From contig JADFDN010000012.1 in assembly GCA_018262815.1 (NCBI GenBank), positions 1-40,811 of the forward strand: 40,811 nucleotides of DNA. The letters are read 5' to 3'. The first letter of the stretch is position 1; each line of letters opens with the position of its first letter. Both the position numbers and the translations under genes were made by a program. The notes under the pieces are model-generated. The model searched no databases. It was not told the origin of the DNA and saw nothing but the letters and a program-made list of their open reading frames with translations. Source of the stretch: Thiobacillus sp. Lineage in GTDB: Bacteria > Pseudomonadota > Gammaproteobacteria > Burkholderiales > Thiobacillaceae. Below, piece by piece: positions 1 through 7,893 of the stretch.

Positions 1-1
1 T

Positions 2-151
2 ACGACACGCGGCGAAATATCCCAGTGCAGCGTCACCCACTTCCACGGCGACAAGCGTGTTGAGGGTATTCAGTGCAGGATTTCGGGTTATGTACCGCCC
101 GCCGCGCCCGGACGCAAGGCCGGACCGACCAAAAGCGCCTCATCCGACTAG
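2..151 (+). CDS. C-terminal fragment of an unidentified protein (5' end outside window)
   Basis: An open frame enters from the left edge and runs 49 codons to a TAG at 149-151. The visible tail contains a HFHGDKRVEGIQC stretch with two Cys and two His residues, followed by a Pro/Ala/Gly/Lys-rich low-complexity end (PPAAPGRKAGPTKS). The basic tail could bind nucleic acid, but I do not recognise the family. The start lies upstream of the window. The reading frame is judged coding because it is open to the edge and the composition looks protein-like; a chance frame of this length remains possible. Confidence 0.4.
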   Translation, partial: TTRGEISQCSVTHFHGDKRVEGIQCRISGYVPPAAPGRKAGPTKSASSD

Positions 152-230
152 TGCAGCCATTGAGACTGTCCAGGAGTCCAGCGGGTGATCCCTTCGGCGA
201 GGGGTGATCCCAGTGGGTTTCAATCAATTC

Positions 231-236
231 AAGGAG
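231..236 (+). promoter_or_regulatory. Ribosome binding site deciding the GTG start at 245
   Basis: AAGGAG ends 8 bases before a GTG at 245-247. The upstream ATG at 185 in the same frame has no comparable site, so the GTG is the preferred start of the following gene. Confidence 0.6.
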
Positions 237-244
237 CAACATCC

Positions 245-793
245 GTGACCAACGCACAACGCCGAGCCGCATGGCTCGCCAGGCAGGCTAAAGAGGATTC
301 TTCAGGTAAGGACAGCAAGCCTGAGCCAACGCCCATACCCACGCCCAGCAGCGCGTTCAGGCCCCATGAGGCTGGCGCGTATTACCTGGCTACCGTGGGC
401 ACTGTCGGCACGTTCAAGATGTTCGCCCGGGACCTCAAGCCGCCCGTCTACACCTACGGCATCACCACCGTTCGTTTTGAATTGAATCCTGAAACCGGCA
501 AATGGATCTGGTTCGATGGCGAGAAACATCATTCCCCGCGCAAGAATCAGGATGGCTGGCGTCTAGGCAGCCGGCGGTTGCACGACACACGCGAAAGCGC
601 AGAGGCCGAGCTTCAGCGCGAGATGGCCAAGAACGGCGATCGGGTAACCAAGGTGCATGACCTGCCCGACGATATGACTGCGCTGAAAAAGATCCGTAGC
701 GCCCACCACCCGGACCGCAACCCCGATGCCGACTGCGATCTCTATCAGGCGGTCGTCGAGAAGCTGGACAGGATGCGCGCGGCGACCCAGTGA
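245..793 (+). CDS. Hypothetical protein with C-terminal J-domain-like HPD motif
   Basis: A 182-residue protein begins at a GTG with a good ribosome binding site. The N-terminal 45 residues are polar, with a Pro/Thr-rich linker ([11 protein letters not shown]). The middle holds aromatic beta-type sequence ([21 protein letters not shown]). The last ~40 residues resemble helix II, HPD loop and helix III of a J-domain: [18 protein letters not shown], with His155-Pro156-Asp157, then a charged helix to the end. J-domains stimulate Hsp70 ATPase through HPD. Here the domain is C-terminal and short and lacks an obvious helix I, so it may be a partial or diverged J-domain. The function of the rest is unknown. 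It lies upstream of the VF530 gene with a 31-base gap. Confidence 0.55.
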   Translation: MTNAQRRAAWLARQAKEDSSGKDSKPEPTPIPTPSSAFRPHEAGAYYLATVGTVGTFKMFARDLKPPVYTYGITTVRFELNPETGKWIWFDGEKHHSPRKNQDGWRLGSRRLHDTRESAEAELQREMAKNGDRVTKVHDLPDDMTALKKIRSAHHPDRNPDADCDLYQAVVEKLDRMRAATQ

Positions 794-824
794 ACCGTAC
801 CGCAGCCTGACCGGGGCCAAAACC

Positions 825-1079
825 ATGCAAGCGACTCAGCCCAACAATCCGCTCCACGGCGTCACGCTTGAGCAGTTATTGAACGAACTGGTTGCCTTCC
901 ATGGCTGGGATGCATTGGGCCGGAAAATCGAGATCCGCTGCTTCACCCATGACCCGAGCATCGCGTCGAGCCTAAAATTTCTTCGCCGGACCCCGTGGGC
1001 ACGGGAGCGTGTGGAGTCGCTGTATATCGAAATGGTTCGAGGCATGGGCACCAAGCAGCGGAAATCCGTAGGTTCCTGA
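825..1079 (+). CDS. VF530-family DNA-binding protein (DUF2132)
   Basis: The 84-residue product matches the VF530/DUF2132 family pattern almost throughout: [26 protein letters not shown], then [31 protein letters not shown]. Family members are small, about 70-85 residues. The Vibrio fischeri protein VF530 was assigned as a DNA-binding fold by structure; the cellular role is unknown. The ATG at 825 is chosen because the family signature begins a few residues after it. No strong ribosome binding site is visible, so translation may be coupled to the preceding gene. The last residues ([10 protein letters not shown]) run past the usual family end and overlap a tRNA-arm-like sequence. Confidence 0.85.
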   Translation: MQATQPNNPLHGVTLEQLLNELVAFHGWDALGRKIEIRCFTHDPSIASSLKFLRRTPWARERVESLYIEMVRGMGTKQRKSVGS

Positions 1080-1113
1080 TTCGAGCCCAGGTCAGAGAGC
1101 CAAACTTGAAGCG

Positions 1114-1138
1114 CCTCGCAGCGATGCGAGGATTCTTT
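1114..1138 (+). terminator. Probable intrinsic terminator after the VF530 gene
   Basis: A perfect 6-bp stem (CCTCGC / GCGAGG) closes a 6-base loop and is followed by the T-rich ATTCTTTC. It sits 35 bases after the VF530 stop and about 100 bases before hflX, so it would separate the two units. The stem is short and the T-tract is interrupted. Confidence 0.45.
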
Positions 1139-1240
1139 CATTCAGATACTGGGACATGGGTGTGCCCCCACCCGCCCTCATCCTGTCGTCGTCCGGGTAC
1201 TATCCGGCTTCGCCCACCACCCCCTAGAAGCAGACATCGA

Positions 1241-2641
1241 ATGCAAAGCGAAGCCAAAGAAGCCCCCCAGTACGCCATCGTGGCGTCGGTTCAGTTGCCG
1301 GGGGTGAACGATGTCGAGTTCGAAGCGTCGCTGACCGAGCTGCGCGAGCTGGCCAAGACGCTGGGGTTCACGGTCACCCGCACGTTCATGCAAAAGCGTG
1401 CCGGCTTCGACTCGACGGCGTATCTGGGCGAGGGCAAGCGGCAGGAGATCCGCCGCTTCGTCAACAGCAAGCCGGACGACGAAACCGCGCCCGATGCCGA
1501 GCCGCAGAATCCGCTGCATCGCCTCTCCAACTTCGTCGAGGGGCTGGACGACGAGGTCTCGACCCATCCGATCGACGTCCTCTTCGTCGACCACGAGATC
1601 TCGCCGTCGCAGGCGCGCAATCTCGAAAACGAGGTCGGCTGCCAGGTGATGGACCGCACCATGGTCATCCTCGAAATCTTCCACCGCAACGCGCGCTCCC
1701 CCGCTGCGCGCGCGCAGGTGGAGATCGCGCGCCTGGGCTACATGGCGCCGCGCCTGCGCGAGGCGGCGAAGCTGGCGGGGCCGCAGGGCCGGCAGCGCAG
1801 CGGCGTGGGCGGGCGCGGCGCCGGCGAGTCGCACACCGAACTGGACAAGCGCAAGATCCGCGACCGCATCGCCGAACTGCAGAAGGAAATCACCGCGATG
1901 GACGCCGACCGCAAGACGCAGCGCGCGCGGCGGCAAGGGCACCAGGGGCTCGCCAGCGTGGCGCTGGTCGGCTACACCAACGCCGGCAAGTCCACCCTGA
2001 TGCGCGCCCTCACCGGCAGCGAGGTGCTGGTCGCCAACAAGCTGTTCGCGACGCTCGACACCACGGTGCGCACCCTGTATCCCGAGAGCATTCCGCGCGT
2101 GCTGGTCAGCGACACCGTCGGCTTCATCAAGAACCTGCCGCACGGGCTGGTCGCGTCGTTCAAGTCCACACTCGAAGAGGCGCTCGACGCCTCGCTGCTG
2201 CTCCACGTCATCGACGCCAGCGATCCCGGCTTCGAGCGGCAGATCGAAGCCACCGAGGACGTACTGAACGAAATCGGTGCGCAGGAGGTGCCGCGCCTGC
2301 GCATCTTCAACAAGATCGACCACGTCGGCGACGCCGCGGCGCAGGCCGAACACGAGGCCGCGCTGCGCGCCACGTACCCCGGTTGCATCGTGATGAGCGC
2401 GCGCCGCCCTGACGACGTCGCGAAACTGCACCAGGCAATCGTCGCGTTTTTCCAGAAGGATCTGGTCGAGGCCGAGCTGTTTCTTCCGTGGTCGGCCCAG
2501 CAGCTGCGCGGGGATCTCTTCGCGCGCTGCGAGGTACTGGAGGAACGCGCCGACGAAGACGGGGCGTTCTTCCGCGTCCGTGGCGCGCAGAGCGCCCTGG
2601 ACAGCCTGCGCGAGCAGCTCGACCTGGCACGTGAAGCCTGA
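1241..2641 (+). CDS. hflX: GTPase HflX (ribosome-associated)
   Basis: The 466-residue product is a typical HflX. The N-terminal domain (about 15-165) carries the family stretch FMQKRAGFDSTAYLGEGK. A glycine-rich linker follows (GPQGRQRSGVGGRGAGES), then a helical segment rich in Lys/Arg/Glu. The G domain has G1 GYTNAGKST at 244-252, G3 within DTVGF, and G4 NKID. HflX is a GTP-dependent factor that binds the 50S subunit and splits stalled or hibernating ribosomes, notably in heat stress. The ATG at 1241 is chosen because homology begins right after it; the frame is open upstream but shows no family sequence. In many proteobacteria hflX follows hfq and precedes hflKC; here neither is adjacent, so the gene stands alone. 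Confidence 0.93.
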   Translation: MQSEAKEAPQYAIVASVQLPGVNDVEFEASLTELRELAKTLGFTVTRTFMQKRAGFDSTAYLGEGKRQEIRRFVNSKPDDETAPDAEPQNPLHRLSNFVEGLDDEVSTHPIDVLFVDHEISPSQARNLENEVGCQVMDRTMVILEIFHRNARSPAARAQVEIARLGYMAPRLREAAKLAGPQGRQRSGVGGRGAGESHTELDKRKIRDRIAELQKEITAMDADRKTQRARRQGHQGLASVALVGYTNAGKSTLMRALTGSEVLVANKLFATLDTTVRTLYPESIPRVLVSDTVGFIKNLPHGLVASFKSTLEEALDASLLLHVIDASDPGFERQIEATEDVLNEIGAQEVPRLRIFNKIDHVGDAAAQAEHEAALRATYPGCIVMSARRPDDVAKLHQAIVAFFQKDLVEAELFLPWSAQQLRGDLFARCEVLEERADEDGAFFRVRGAQSALDSLREQLDLAREA

Positions 2642-2651
2642 TCACGCGTCG

Positions 2652-2680
2652 TGCCGGGTCGGCCCGGCAGGCGCATTTTT
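2652..2680 (+). terminator. Probable intrinsic terminator of hflX
   Basis: A perfect 7-bp stem TGCCGGG/CCCGGCA with a TCGG loop begins 10 bases after the hflX stop, and a run of five T lies 6 bases beyond the stem. The stem is GC-rich and well placed; the gap before the T-run is longer than ideal. Confidence 0.5.
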
Positions 2681-2787
2681 CGCACAACGCGCATGCGCGT
2701 CTGCCGACCCGCCACTGATCGCTGGAGGGACGGCGCAAGGGTGGCTACAATGGGTGTCGCGGCCTCTGCCCCGTTCCTCGATGTGAC

Positions 2788-5367
2788 ATGACCACCCAGA
2801 AAATCGCTCGTAATGATCCGTGTCCATGCGGCAGTGGAAAAAAGTACAAACAGTGTTGCCTGTCCTCGGCTGAGCGTCTCGCAAGCCCTGCTTCGGACGC
2901 CATGAAGATTGCCCAGGCCATGCAGACTGCGCACGCGCACCATCAGGCCGGGCGCCTGGCCGAGGCTGAAGCGATCTGCAAAGAGATACTGGCGGTCTCG
3001 CCCCAGCATCCGGATGCCTTGTATCTGATGGGGATGATCGCGTATCAGATCGGCATGCACGATGTGGCCGCGATCTTTTTTGGCAGCGTCATCGAAGTTG
3101 CGCCCCACCTCGCCGATGCCCACAACAACCTGGGGGTCGTGCTGATGGCGCAGGGCCTGGTGGCGGATGCGGCCGCCAGCTACCAGACCGCCATTTCGCT
3201 GCAGTCCGGGCATCCCAATGCGCACTACAACCTGGGCAATGCGCTCAAGGATCTGGGCCGGCTGGACGACGCGGTTGCCAGCTACAAAAAAGCCGTCCTG
3301 ATCACCCCGGACAATGCCGAGCTTCACAACAACCTGGGCGACGTGCTGCAGACGCAAGGCAAACTGACGGAGGCGATCGCCAGCTATCGCAAGGCCCTCA
3401 GAATCAACCCGAATCTGGCCGAAGTGCGCTACAACCTGGCGGATGCGCTCCTGCGGGAAAGCAGGCTGCCCGAGGCGGTCGTCCAGTACCGGGAAGCTGT
3501 CCGCCTCAAGCCGGACCATGCCGAGGCCTACAACAATCTGGCGATTGCGCTGATGAAGCAGGGCGAACAGGACGAGGCGATTGCCTGCTACCGGAAGGCC
3601 ATTGCGATCAAGCCGGACCTGGCCGAGGCGCACTGCAACCTGGGCGATCTGCTCAAGGAGCAGGACAGGCTGGAAGAAGCCGTGGCCAGCTACCGGGAAG
3701 CCATCCGGCTCAAGCCGCGTTACGTCGAGGCCTGCAACAACCTGGCCAATGCACTCAACAAGATGGGCAGGCAGGACGAGGCGATTGCCTGCTATCAGCA
3801 GGCGGTTGCGATCCGGCCGTACGCCGCCGAGCTGCACTGCAATCTGGGGAATACGCTCTATGAACAGGGCCTGCTAACCGAAGCGATCGCGTCCTGCAGG
3901 GAGGCCCTCAGGCTGAGGCCGGACTATGCCGAGGCATGCGACGGCCTGGGGAATGCGCTCAGGGCGCTCGGCCAGCTCGATGAAGCGGTCGCATTCGGGC
4001 GGCAGGCTGTGCTGCTGAAGCCGGAGGATGCCGGCGCCTGCAGCAATCTGGGAAACTCGCTGCGCGATCAGGGCAAGCTGGATGAGGCGGTCGCCTGCTT
4101 CCGGCAGGCCCTCTCGATCCAGCCCGATTCGCCCACCACGTACAGCAACCTGCTGTACACCCTGCAGTACATGAGCACGGTCACGCCGGCGGAGGCGTTC
4201 AGCGAGCACCAGCGCTATGCGGAACGGTTTGAAACCCCCTTCAAGGCGAACCGGATGCCGCACCCGAACAGCCGCGATCCCGAACGACGCCTGCGGATCG
4301 GTTATGTGTCCGGGGACTTCCGCAACCATGCGGTGGCCTTCTTCATCGAACCGATTCTGGCGAGTCACGACAAATCGCAAGTGGAGATTCATTGCTATTA
4401 CAACCATACCCAGCACGATGGCCATACCGAGCGGATTGCTGCCCATGCCGACCACTGGCTGTCCTGCTCGAGGATGAGCGACGAGGCGCTCGCCGATCGC
4501 ATTCGTGCCGACGGCATCGACATCCTCGTCGATCTGTCGGGACACACCGGCTACAACCGCCTGCCTGTTTTCGCCCGGAAACCCGCGCCGGTTCAAGTGA
4601 CGTGGATTGGTTACCCAGGCTCCACCGGACTGACTGCGATGGATTACCGGATTACGAATGAAAGCGTGGATCCCCCCGGACTGACCGAGCGTTACCACAG
4701 CGAGTTGCTGATACGCTTGCCGGACACCAGCGTCGCGTACCGACCCGAGCCGGGTTGTCCGCCCGTCAACCCATTGCCGGCGCTGTCCAGCGGCGAGTTC
4801 ATATTGGCCTCGCTGAACAACCTGATCAAGATCAACCCGTCCGTTGTCACGCTGTGGGCACGCATCCTGGGCGCATTACCGCACGCCAAATTGCTTCTTG
4901 GCAACGTAACGGATAGCGGCGTTCGGCAACGGGTGATCGAACAGTTCGGCCAGGCGGGCGTGGCGACCGATCGCCTGATATTGCAGCCGCGCATGTCCTT
5001 GCACGATTATCTGGCGCTGCACCATCAGATCGATCTGGCGCTCGACCCGTTTCCCTACAATGGCGGCACCACCACGATGCACGCACTGTGGATGGGCGTG
5101 CCGGTCCTCACCCTGGTCGGTGAGCACATGGTGTCGCGCTGCGCGGTTCCATTGCTGTCGCGTGTCGGCCTCGACGAATTCATCACGCACAGCGAGGACG
5201 AATACTTCCAACGTGCCGTGCAGATGGCGCAGGATTTACCTGGCCTGAATCGGATCAGACAATCGATACGTGACAGGATGAGCGCGTCAAGCTGCGAACC
5301 ACGAACCGTCACTCACCATCTAGAAGCGGCGTATCGGGAAATATGGCGGAAATGGTGCGCTGCTTGA
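2788..5367 (+). CDS. SEC-C/TPR/GT41 protein, O-GlcNAc-transferase (SPINDLY/OGT)-like
   Basis: This 859-residue protein has three parts. Residues 9-24 form a SEC-C zinc motif (NDPCPCGSGKKYKQCC; ligands Cys12, Cys14, Cys23, Cys24). Residues ~40-460 hold about twelve tetratricopeptide repeats (repeated LGNALKDLGRLDDAVASYKKAV-type 34-mers, shown here in part). Residues ~500-855 are a GT41 catalytic region: RLRIGYVSGDFRNH (His514, matching the OGT active-site His), LSGHTGYNRLPVFARKPAPVQVTW, SLNNLIKINPS (Lys681, matching the UDP-binding Lys of OGT) and DPFPYNGGTTTMHALWMGVP. GT41 enzymes transfer a sugar from a nucleotide donor to protein Ser/Thr in the cytosol, with the TPR superhelix choosing the substrate. 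FlmG of Caulobacter has the same TPR plus GT layout and modifies flagellin. The target here is unknown; flagellin is a candidate because flagellin genes lie ~25 kb away. It converges with the glycan operon, 26 bases apart. Confidence 0.85.
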   Translation: MTTQKIARNDPCPCGSGKKYKQCCLSSAERLASPASDAMKIAQAMQTAHAHHQAGRLAEAEAICKEILAVSPQHPDALYLMGMIAYQIGMHDVAAIFFGSVIEVAPHLADAHNNLGVVLMAQGLVADAAASYQTAISLQSGHPNAHYNLGNALKDLGRLDDAVASYKKAVLITPDNAELHNNLGDVLQTQGKLTEAIASYRKALRINPNLAEVRYNLADALLRESRLPEAVVQYREAVRLKPDHAEAYNNLAIALMKQGEQDEAIACYRKAIAIKPDLAEAHCNLGDLLKEQDRLEEAVASYREAIRLKPRYVEACNNLANALNKMGRQDEAIACYQQAVAIRPYAAELHCNLGNTLYEQGLLTEAIASCREALRLRPDYAEACDGLGNALRALGQLDEAVAFGRQAVLLKPEDAGACSNLGNSLRDQGKLDEAVACFRQALSIQPDSPTTYSNLLYTLQYMSTVTPAEAFSEHQRYAERFETPFKANRMPHPNSRDPERRLRIGYVSGDFRNHAVAFFIEPILASHDKSQVEIHCYYNHTQHDGHTERIAAHADHWLSCSRMSDEALADRIRADGIDILVDLSGHTGYNRLPVFARKPAPVQVTWIGYPGSTGLTAMDYRITNESVDPPGLTERYHSELLIRLPDTSVAYRPEPGCPPVNPLPALSSGEFILASLNNLIKINPSVVTLWARILGALPHAKLLLGNVTDSGVRQRVIEQFGQAGVATDRLILQPRMSLHDYLALHHQIDLALDPFPYNGGTTTMHALWMGVPVLTLVGEHMVSRCAVPLLSRVGLDEFITHSEDEYFQRAVQMAQDLPGLNRIRQSIRDRMSASSCEPRTVTHHLEAAYREIWRKWCAA

Positions 5368-5393
5368 TTTGAAACGGTGTGCCTGCAATCCGC

Positions 5394-6482
5394 CTATTTC
5401 CTTCGGGGAATGAAGTACATGACCGTTTCATCCGTGCCTTCGGTGTAATGCCTCAAGTGCAGGTCGTAGTCGTCACGAATGGACAGGACTTGTTTGGGGA
5501 TTTTCCAGAAATCGCCCGCCTTGTGGTAGACGGCAATGGCCATTTTGGGATGGTGATTCAGAATCTGCTTGCGGGCTCCTTCAATGGCTGAAGATTCCGC
5601 GCCCTCGATATCCATTTTAAGGAAAGTGATTTTTTCTTTGACCAGATTATCCAGGGCTTCGACGTAAATCGAAACGTCACCGGTATCCGAAATGCTGCTT
5701 GCAGAGCCGTCATGGCTATTGAATTTCAGCTCCGCCGATTGATCCGATAGCCCTTTCTGTATGAAATGGACATTCGAGTAGCCAGACAGATTACGTCTTG
5801 CCAGAGCCAAATTACTTTCAGACGGCTCGAATAAATACACAGCCCTGTAATTCGGACACCGTTTGATAAATTCCAGACTCGTTTGCCCGTCGTATCCGCC
5901 CACATCAGCAAAAACTTCTTCATCCAGCTTCAAGAAATCCGGGAAATACTGCTCATTGGGGATGTAAGCGAATGCTGCCATCAGAGCCAGATTGGCCGTC
6001 ATCCTGTATTCAACAAGAGCGTTAAATATTTCCTTTGATTGAGTGTCGCGCAGCAAATTGAAGACCCATTCAAAGCCATCCCGATTGGTTTCAAATTCTT
6101 TCGCAAAGCTGTCAAATATCCTCAGTCTCAAATCTGGGTTGTTCGCGTGGAGATAGAAGCCTGGGTAATCAAGAATATTCTCAAACCCCTTGGCCCTTAA
6201 CGCGTTGATCGCCGTCACGGTCCGGACTGTTGAGCAGACCAGAACCATGCTGTCTTTTGATATCTGATCCGACTTGAAAACGGGCTTACCTGCGAACGAT
6301 TCGATACCAGCGTAATCGTCTACGAATCCGTGAATGTCGACCAGTTTGCAGACATCCGACGCGTAGCCATCCCGGGATGTCCCCATGATGTATTTTTCCA
6401 CGGGGCAGTCCGGATTCATAAAGTCACGGACGAAGGCTTCATGCCTTTTATTAGGCACGAATTCCAACTCATTTGAACGCAT
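5394..6482 (-). CDS. FkbM-family SAM-dependent methyltransferase
   Basis: A 362-residue protein. Residues ~25-110 form an N-terminal Rossmann-like domain (EKYIMGTSRDGY, then GFVDDY and a GKPVF strand) of the kind often fused to FkbM enzymes in glycan clusters. Residues ~185-330 carry the FkbM methyltransferase: EVFADVGGYDGQTS (SAM-binding loop at ~193), LFEPSESN and KMDIEGAE at 289-296. FkbM enzymes O-methylate hydroxyls of polyketides or sugars. The ATG at 6482 is preferred because GAGG lies 6 bases ahead; an ATG four codons upstream is also in frame. It is the last gene of the minus-strand glycan operon, 17 bases after the ACP gene. Its composition is AT-richer than all neighbours (27 G/C in the 60 bases 5821-5880), suggesting separate acquisition. 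The substrate is unknown; a sugar hydroxyl is most likely. Confidence 0.82.
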   Translation of the reverse strand: MRSNELEFVPNKRHEAFVRDFMNPDCPVEKYIMGTSRDGYASDVCKLVDIHGFVDDYAGIESFAGKPVFKSDQISKDSMVLVCSTVRTVTAINALRAKGFENILDYPGFYLHANNPDLRLRIFDSFAKEFETNRDGFEWVFNLLRDTQSKEIFNALVEYRMTANLALMAAFAYIPNEQYFPDFLKLDEEVFADVGGYDGQTSLEFIKRCPNYRAVYLFEPSESNLALARRNLSGYSNVHFIQKGLSDQSAELKFNSHDGSASSISDTGDVSIYVEALDNLVKEKITFLKMDIEGAESSAIEGARKQILNHHPKMAIAVYHKAGDFWKIPKQVLSIRDDYDLHLRHYTEGTDETVMYFIPRRK

Positions 6483-6499
6483 TGTTTGCCTCATTTGAT

Positions 6500-6766
6500 T
6501 CAGGTTTGCCCTAGCTTCTCTTCGATCAGCGCCACCAGTCCGCCGACGGTCTTGATCCTGTCGCCGAGCATTTCCGCTTCCGACAGCTGGATGTGGAATC
6601 GCTCTTCGATGCGGAAGATGAATTTGATGAAGGCGAGCGAATCGATATGGCCATTTTCGAGATACCGGTAGGCAGCCATCGCCGAATGGTCCGGAACCGC
6701 GCCTTTTTCCTCGAGCAGCTGCACGATGAAATCGTAAGCAGCATGGTTTTTTCCGGTGGGATTCAT
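6500..6766 (-). CDS. Stand-alone acyl carrier protein
   Basis: The 88-residue acidic helical protein has the phosphopantetheine attachment motif HIDSLAFIKF with Ser43 as the predicted modified residue. Its length matches ACPs (75-95 residues). It differs from housekeeping AcpP, whose motif is DSLDTVE, so it is a dedicated carrier. Its start overlaps the stop of the oxidoreductase gene by ATGA, implying translational coupling. Next to an AMP-forming acyl ligase and a NeuD-type acyltransferase, it most likely carries an acyl or aminoacyl group loaded by the ligase for transfer to an amino sugar. Pseudomonas flagellin-glycosylation islands also contain dedicated ACPs. The carried group cannot be read from sequence. 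Confidence 0.85.
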   Translation of the reverse strand: MNPTGKNHAAYDFIVQLLEEKGAVPDHSAMAAYRYLENGHIDSLAFIKFIFRIEERFHIQLSEAEMLGDRIKTVGGLVALIEEKLGQT

Positions 6767-7890
6767 ACCGTTTCCCACTTTCGGGTCCGAGCCGAACGCG
6801 AAACGGCCTCCAGGAAGCGCAAGCCCTCTTCCGACTCCTGGGCGCCATATACGAAATCGTTGCGCGGCGTGATTCCGGATCGATGCTGGCGCAGCTGATC
6901 GGCGATATCGGTATACAGATTGGCAAAGGCCTCGATGAACCCGGAGGGGTGGCCGGATTTGAAGCGGTTGTAGCGCAACTGCCGGGCGAGTCCGGCATCG
7001 TCGGCGCCGCGGTCGATGAGCGACCGGCGTCCGTCGGCATGATTGAGCAGCAGATCCTCGGGCTGCATCTGGAACCATTCGGCGCTCGCCAGGCTGCCGT
7101 AGACGCGGATGCGCAGGCCATTGCGGTTGCCGAGCGCGGTTTTTCCGAACCAGGACTGCACCCGCAGATCGTCCTCGTAATGCGCGAGGCAATAGACGTT
7201 GTCGACGATATCGCCGAACTGGCCATAGGTGGCCTGGTCGCCGATGACCTCCAGCGGCGTCTTGCCGCCGGTCAGGAAGTGAACCAGATGATGGGCGTGG
7301 ACGCCCAGATCGAGCGACACCGTGGGGACGGCATGATCCTTGAGGCGCCAGGCCTGCGGCGCAGCCGCCTGCCGCAGGAAGCCTTCCTGGGGAATTTCGA
7401 CGTGAATCTGCTGGAGATGCCCGAGCCGGCCGTCGGCAATCATGCGGCGCAGTTCGCGCACCATCGGGTAGCCGGAATAGTTGTAGGTCACCGCCAGAAA
7501 GCCCCGGTTGCGCGCCACGGCCTCGCCGATGCCGCGGCATTCGTCGCTGGACACCGCCAGCGCCTTTTCGCAAATGACCGGATAGCCGGCATCGAGCGCC
7601 GCGACGACCATCTCCCGGTGATCCGGCGTGGGCGTCAGCACGACGATGGCATCGAGCTCTCGCGTCTCGCTTTCCAGCAGCGCCCCCCAGCTGGCATGCG
7701 TGCGCTCGGGCGGAATGCCGTAGGTCTGCGCCGTTTCCTCATTGATCTCGGGGCGCCGGCTGAAGCACCCGCAATCGACGCGAAAATGGCCATCCAGCCG
7801 GCTGGAATTGTAGTGCGTGTACCCCACGGCCGAGTTCACGGCGCCGCCGATGAAGCCGAGTCGCAGGGGGGGCTGTTGGGCATGAGCCAT
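6763..7890 (-). CDS. Gfo/Idh/MocA-family oxidoreductase
   Basis: A 375-residue protein with an N-terminal NAD(P)-binding fold (LRLGFIGGAVNSAVG, residues 9-23) and a C-terminal alpha/beta domain. ICEKALAV holds the family's EKP lysine region, with Ala in place of Pro. DLGVHAHHLVHFLTGG supplies the conserved Asp and His residues of the substrate pocket. Family members oxidise or reduce sugar hydroxyls or ketones, often on nucleotide sugars. It begins 3 bases after the ligase stop and overlaps the ACP start by 4 bases, so it is firmly inside the operon. A role in making the sugar, or in reducing the acyl group, are both possible; sequence alone does not decide. The glycine pattern GFIGGAVNSAVG is looser than the usual GxGxxG. 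Confidence 0.82.
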   Translation of the reverse strand: MAHAQQPPLRLGFIGGAVNSAVGYTHYNSSRLDGHFRVDCGCFSRRPEINEETAQTYGIPPERTHASWGALLESETRELDAIVVLTPTPDHREMVVAALDAGYPVICEKALAVSSDECRGIGEAVARNRGFLAVTYNYSGYPMVRELRRMIADGRLGHLQQIHVEIPQEGFLRQAAAPQAWRLKDHAVPTVSLDLGVHAHHLVHFLTGGKTPLEVIGDQATYGQFGDIVDNVYCLAHYEDDLRVQSWFGKTALGNRNGLRIRVYGSLASAEWFQMQPEDLLLNHADGRRSLIDRGADDAGLARQLRYNRFKSGHPSGFIEAFANLYTDIADQLRQHRSGITPRNDFVYGAQESEEGLRFLEAVSRSARTRKWETV

Positions 7891-7893
7891 GGA

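Noticed and set aside
1066-1110. Complete tRNA gene
   Set aside because: Only a T-arm-like and acceptor-like 3' segment is present; no complementary 5' acceptor strand, D-arm or anticodon arm lies in the preceding 75 bases.
2746-2751. TACAAT as -10 element for the GT41 gene
   Set aside because: The hexamer is good, but no recognisable -35 lies 16-18 bases upstream (sequence there is GCTGGAGGGA).
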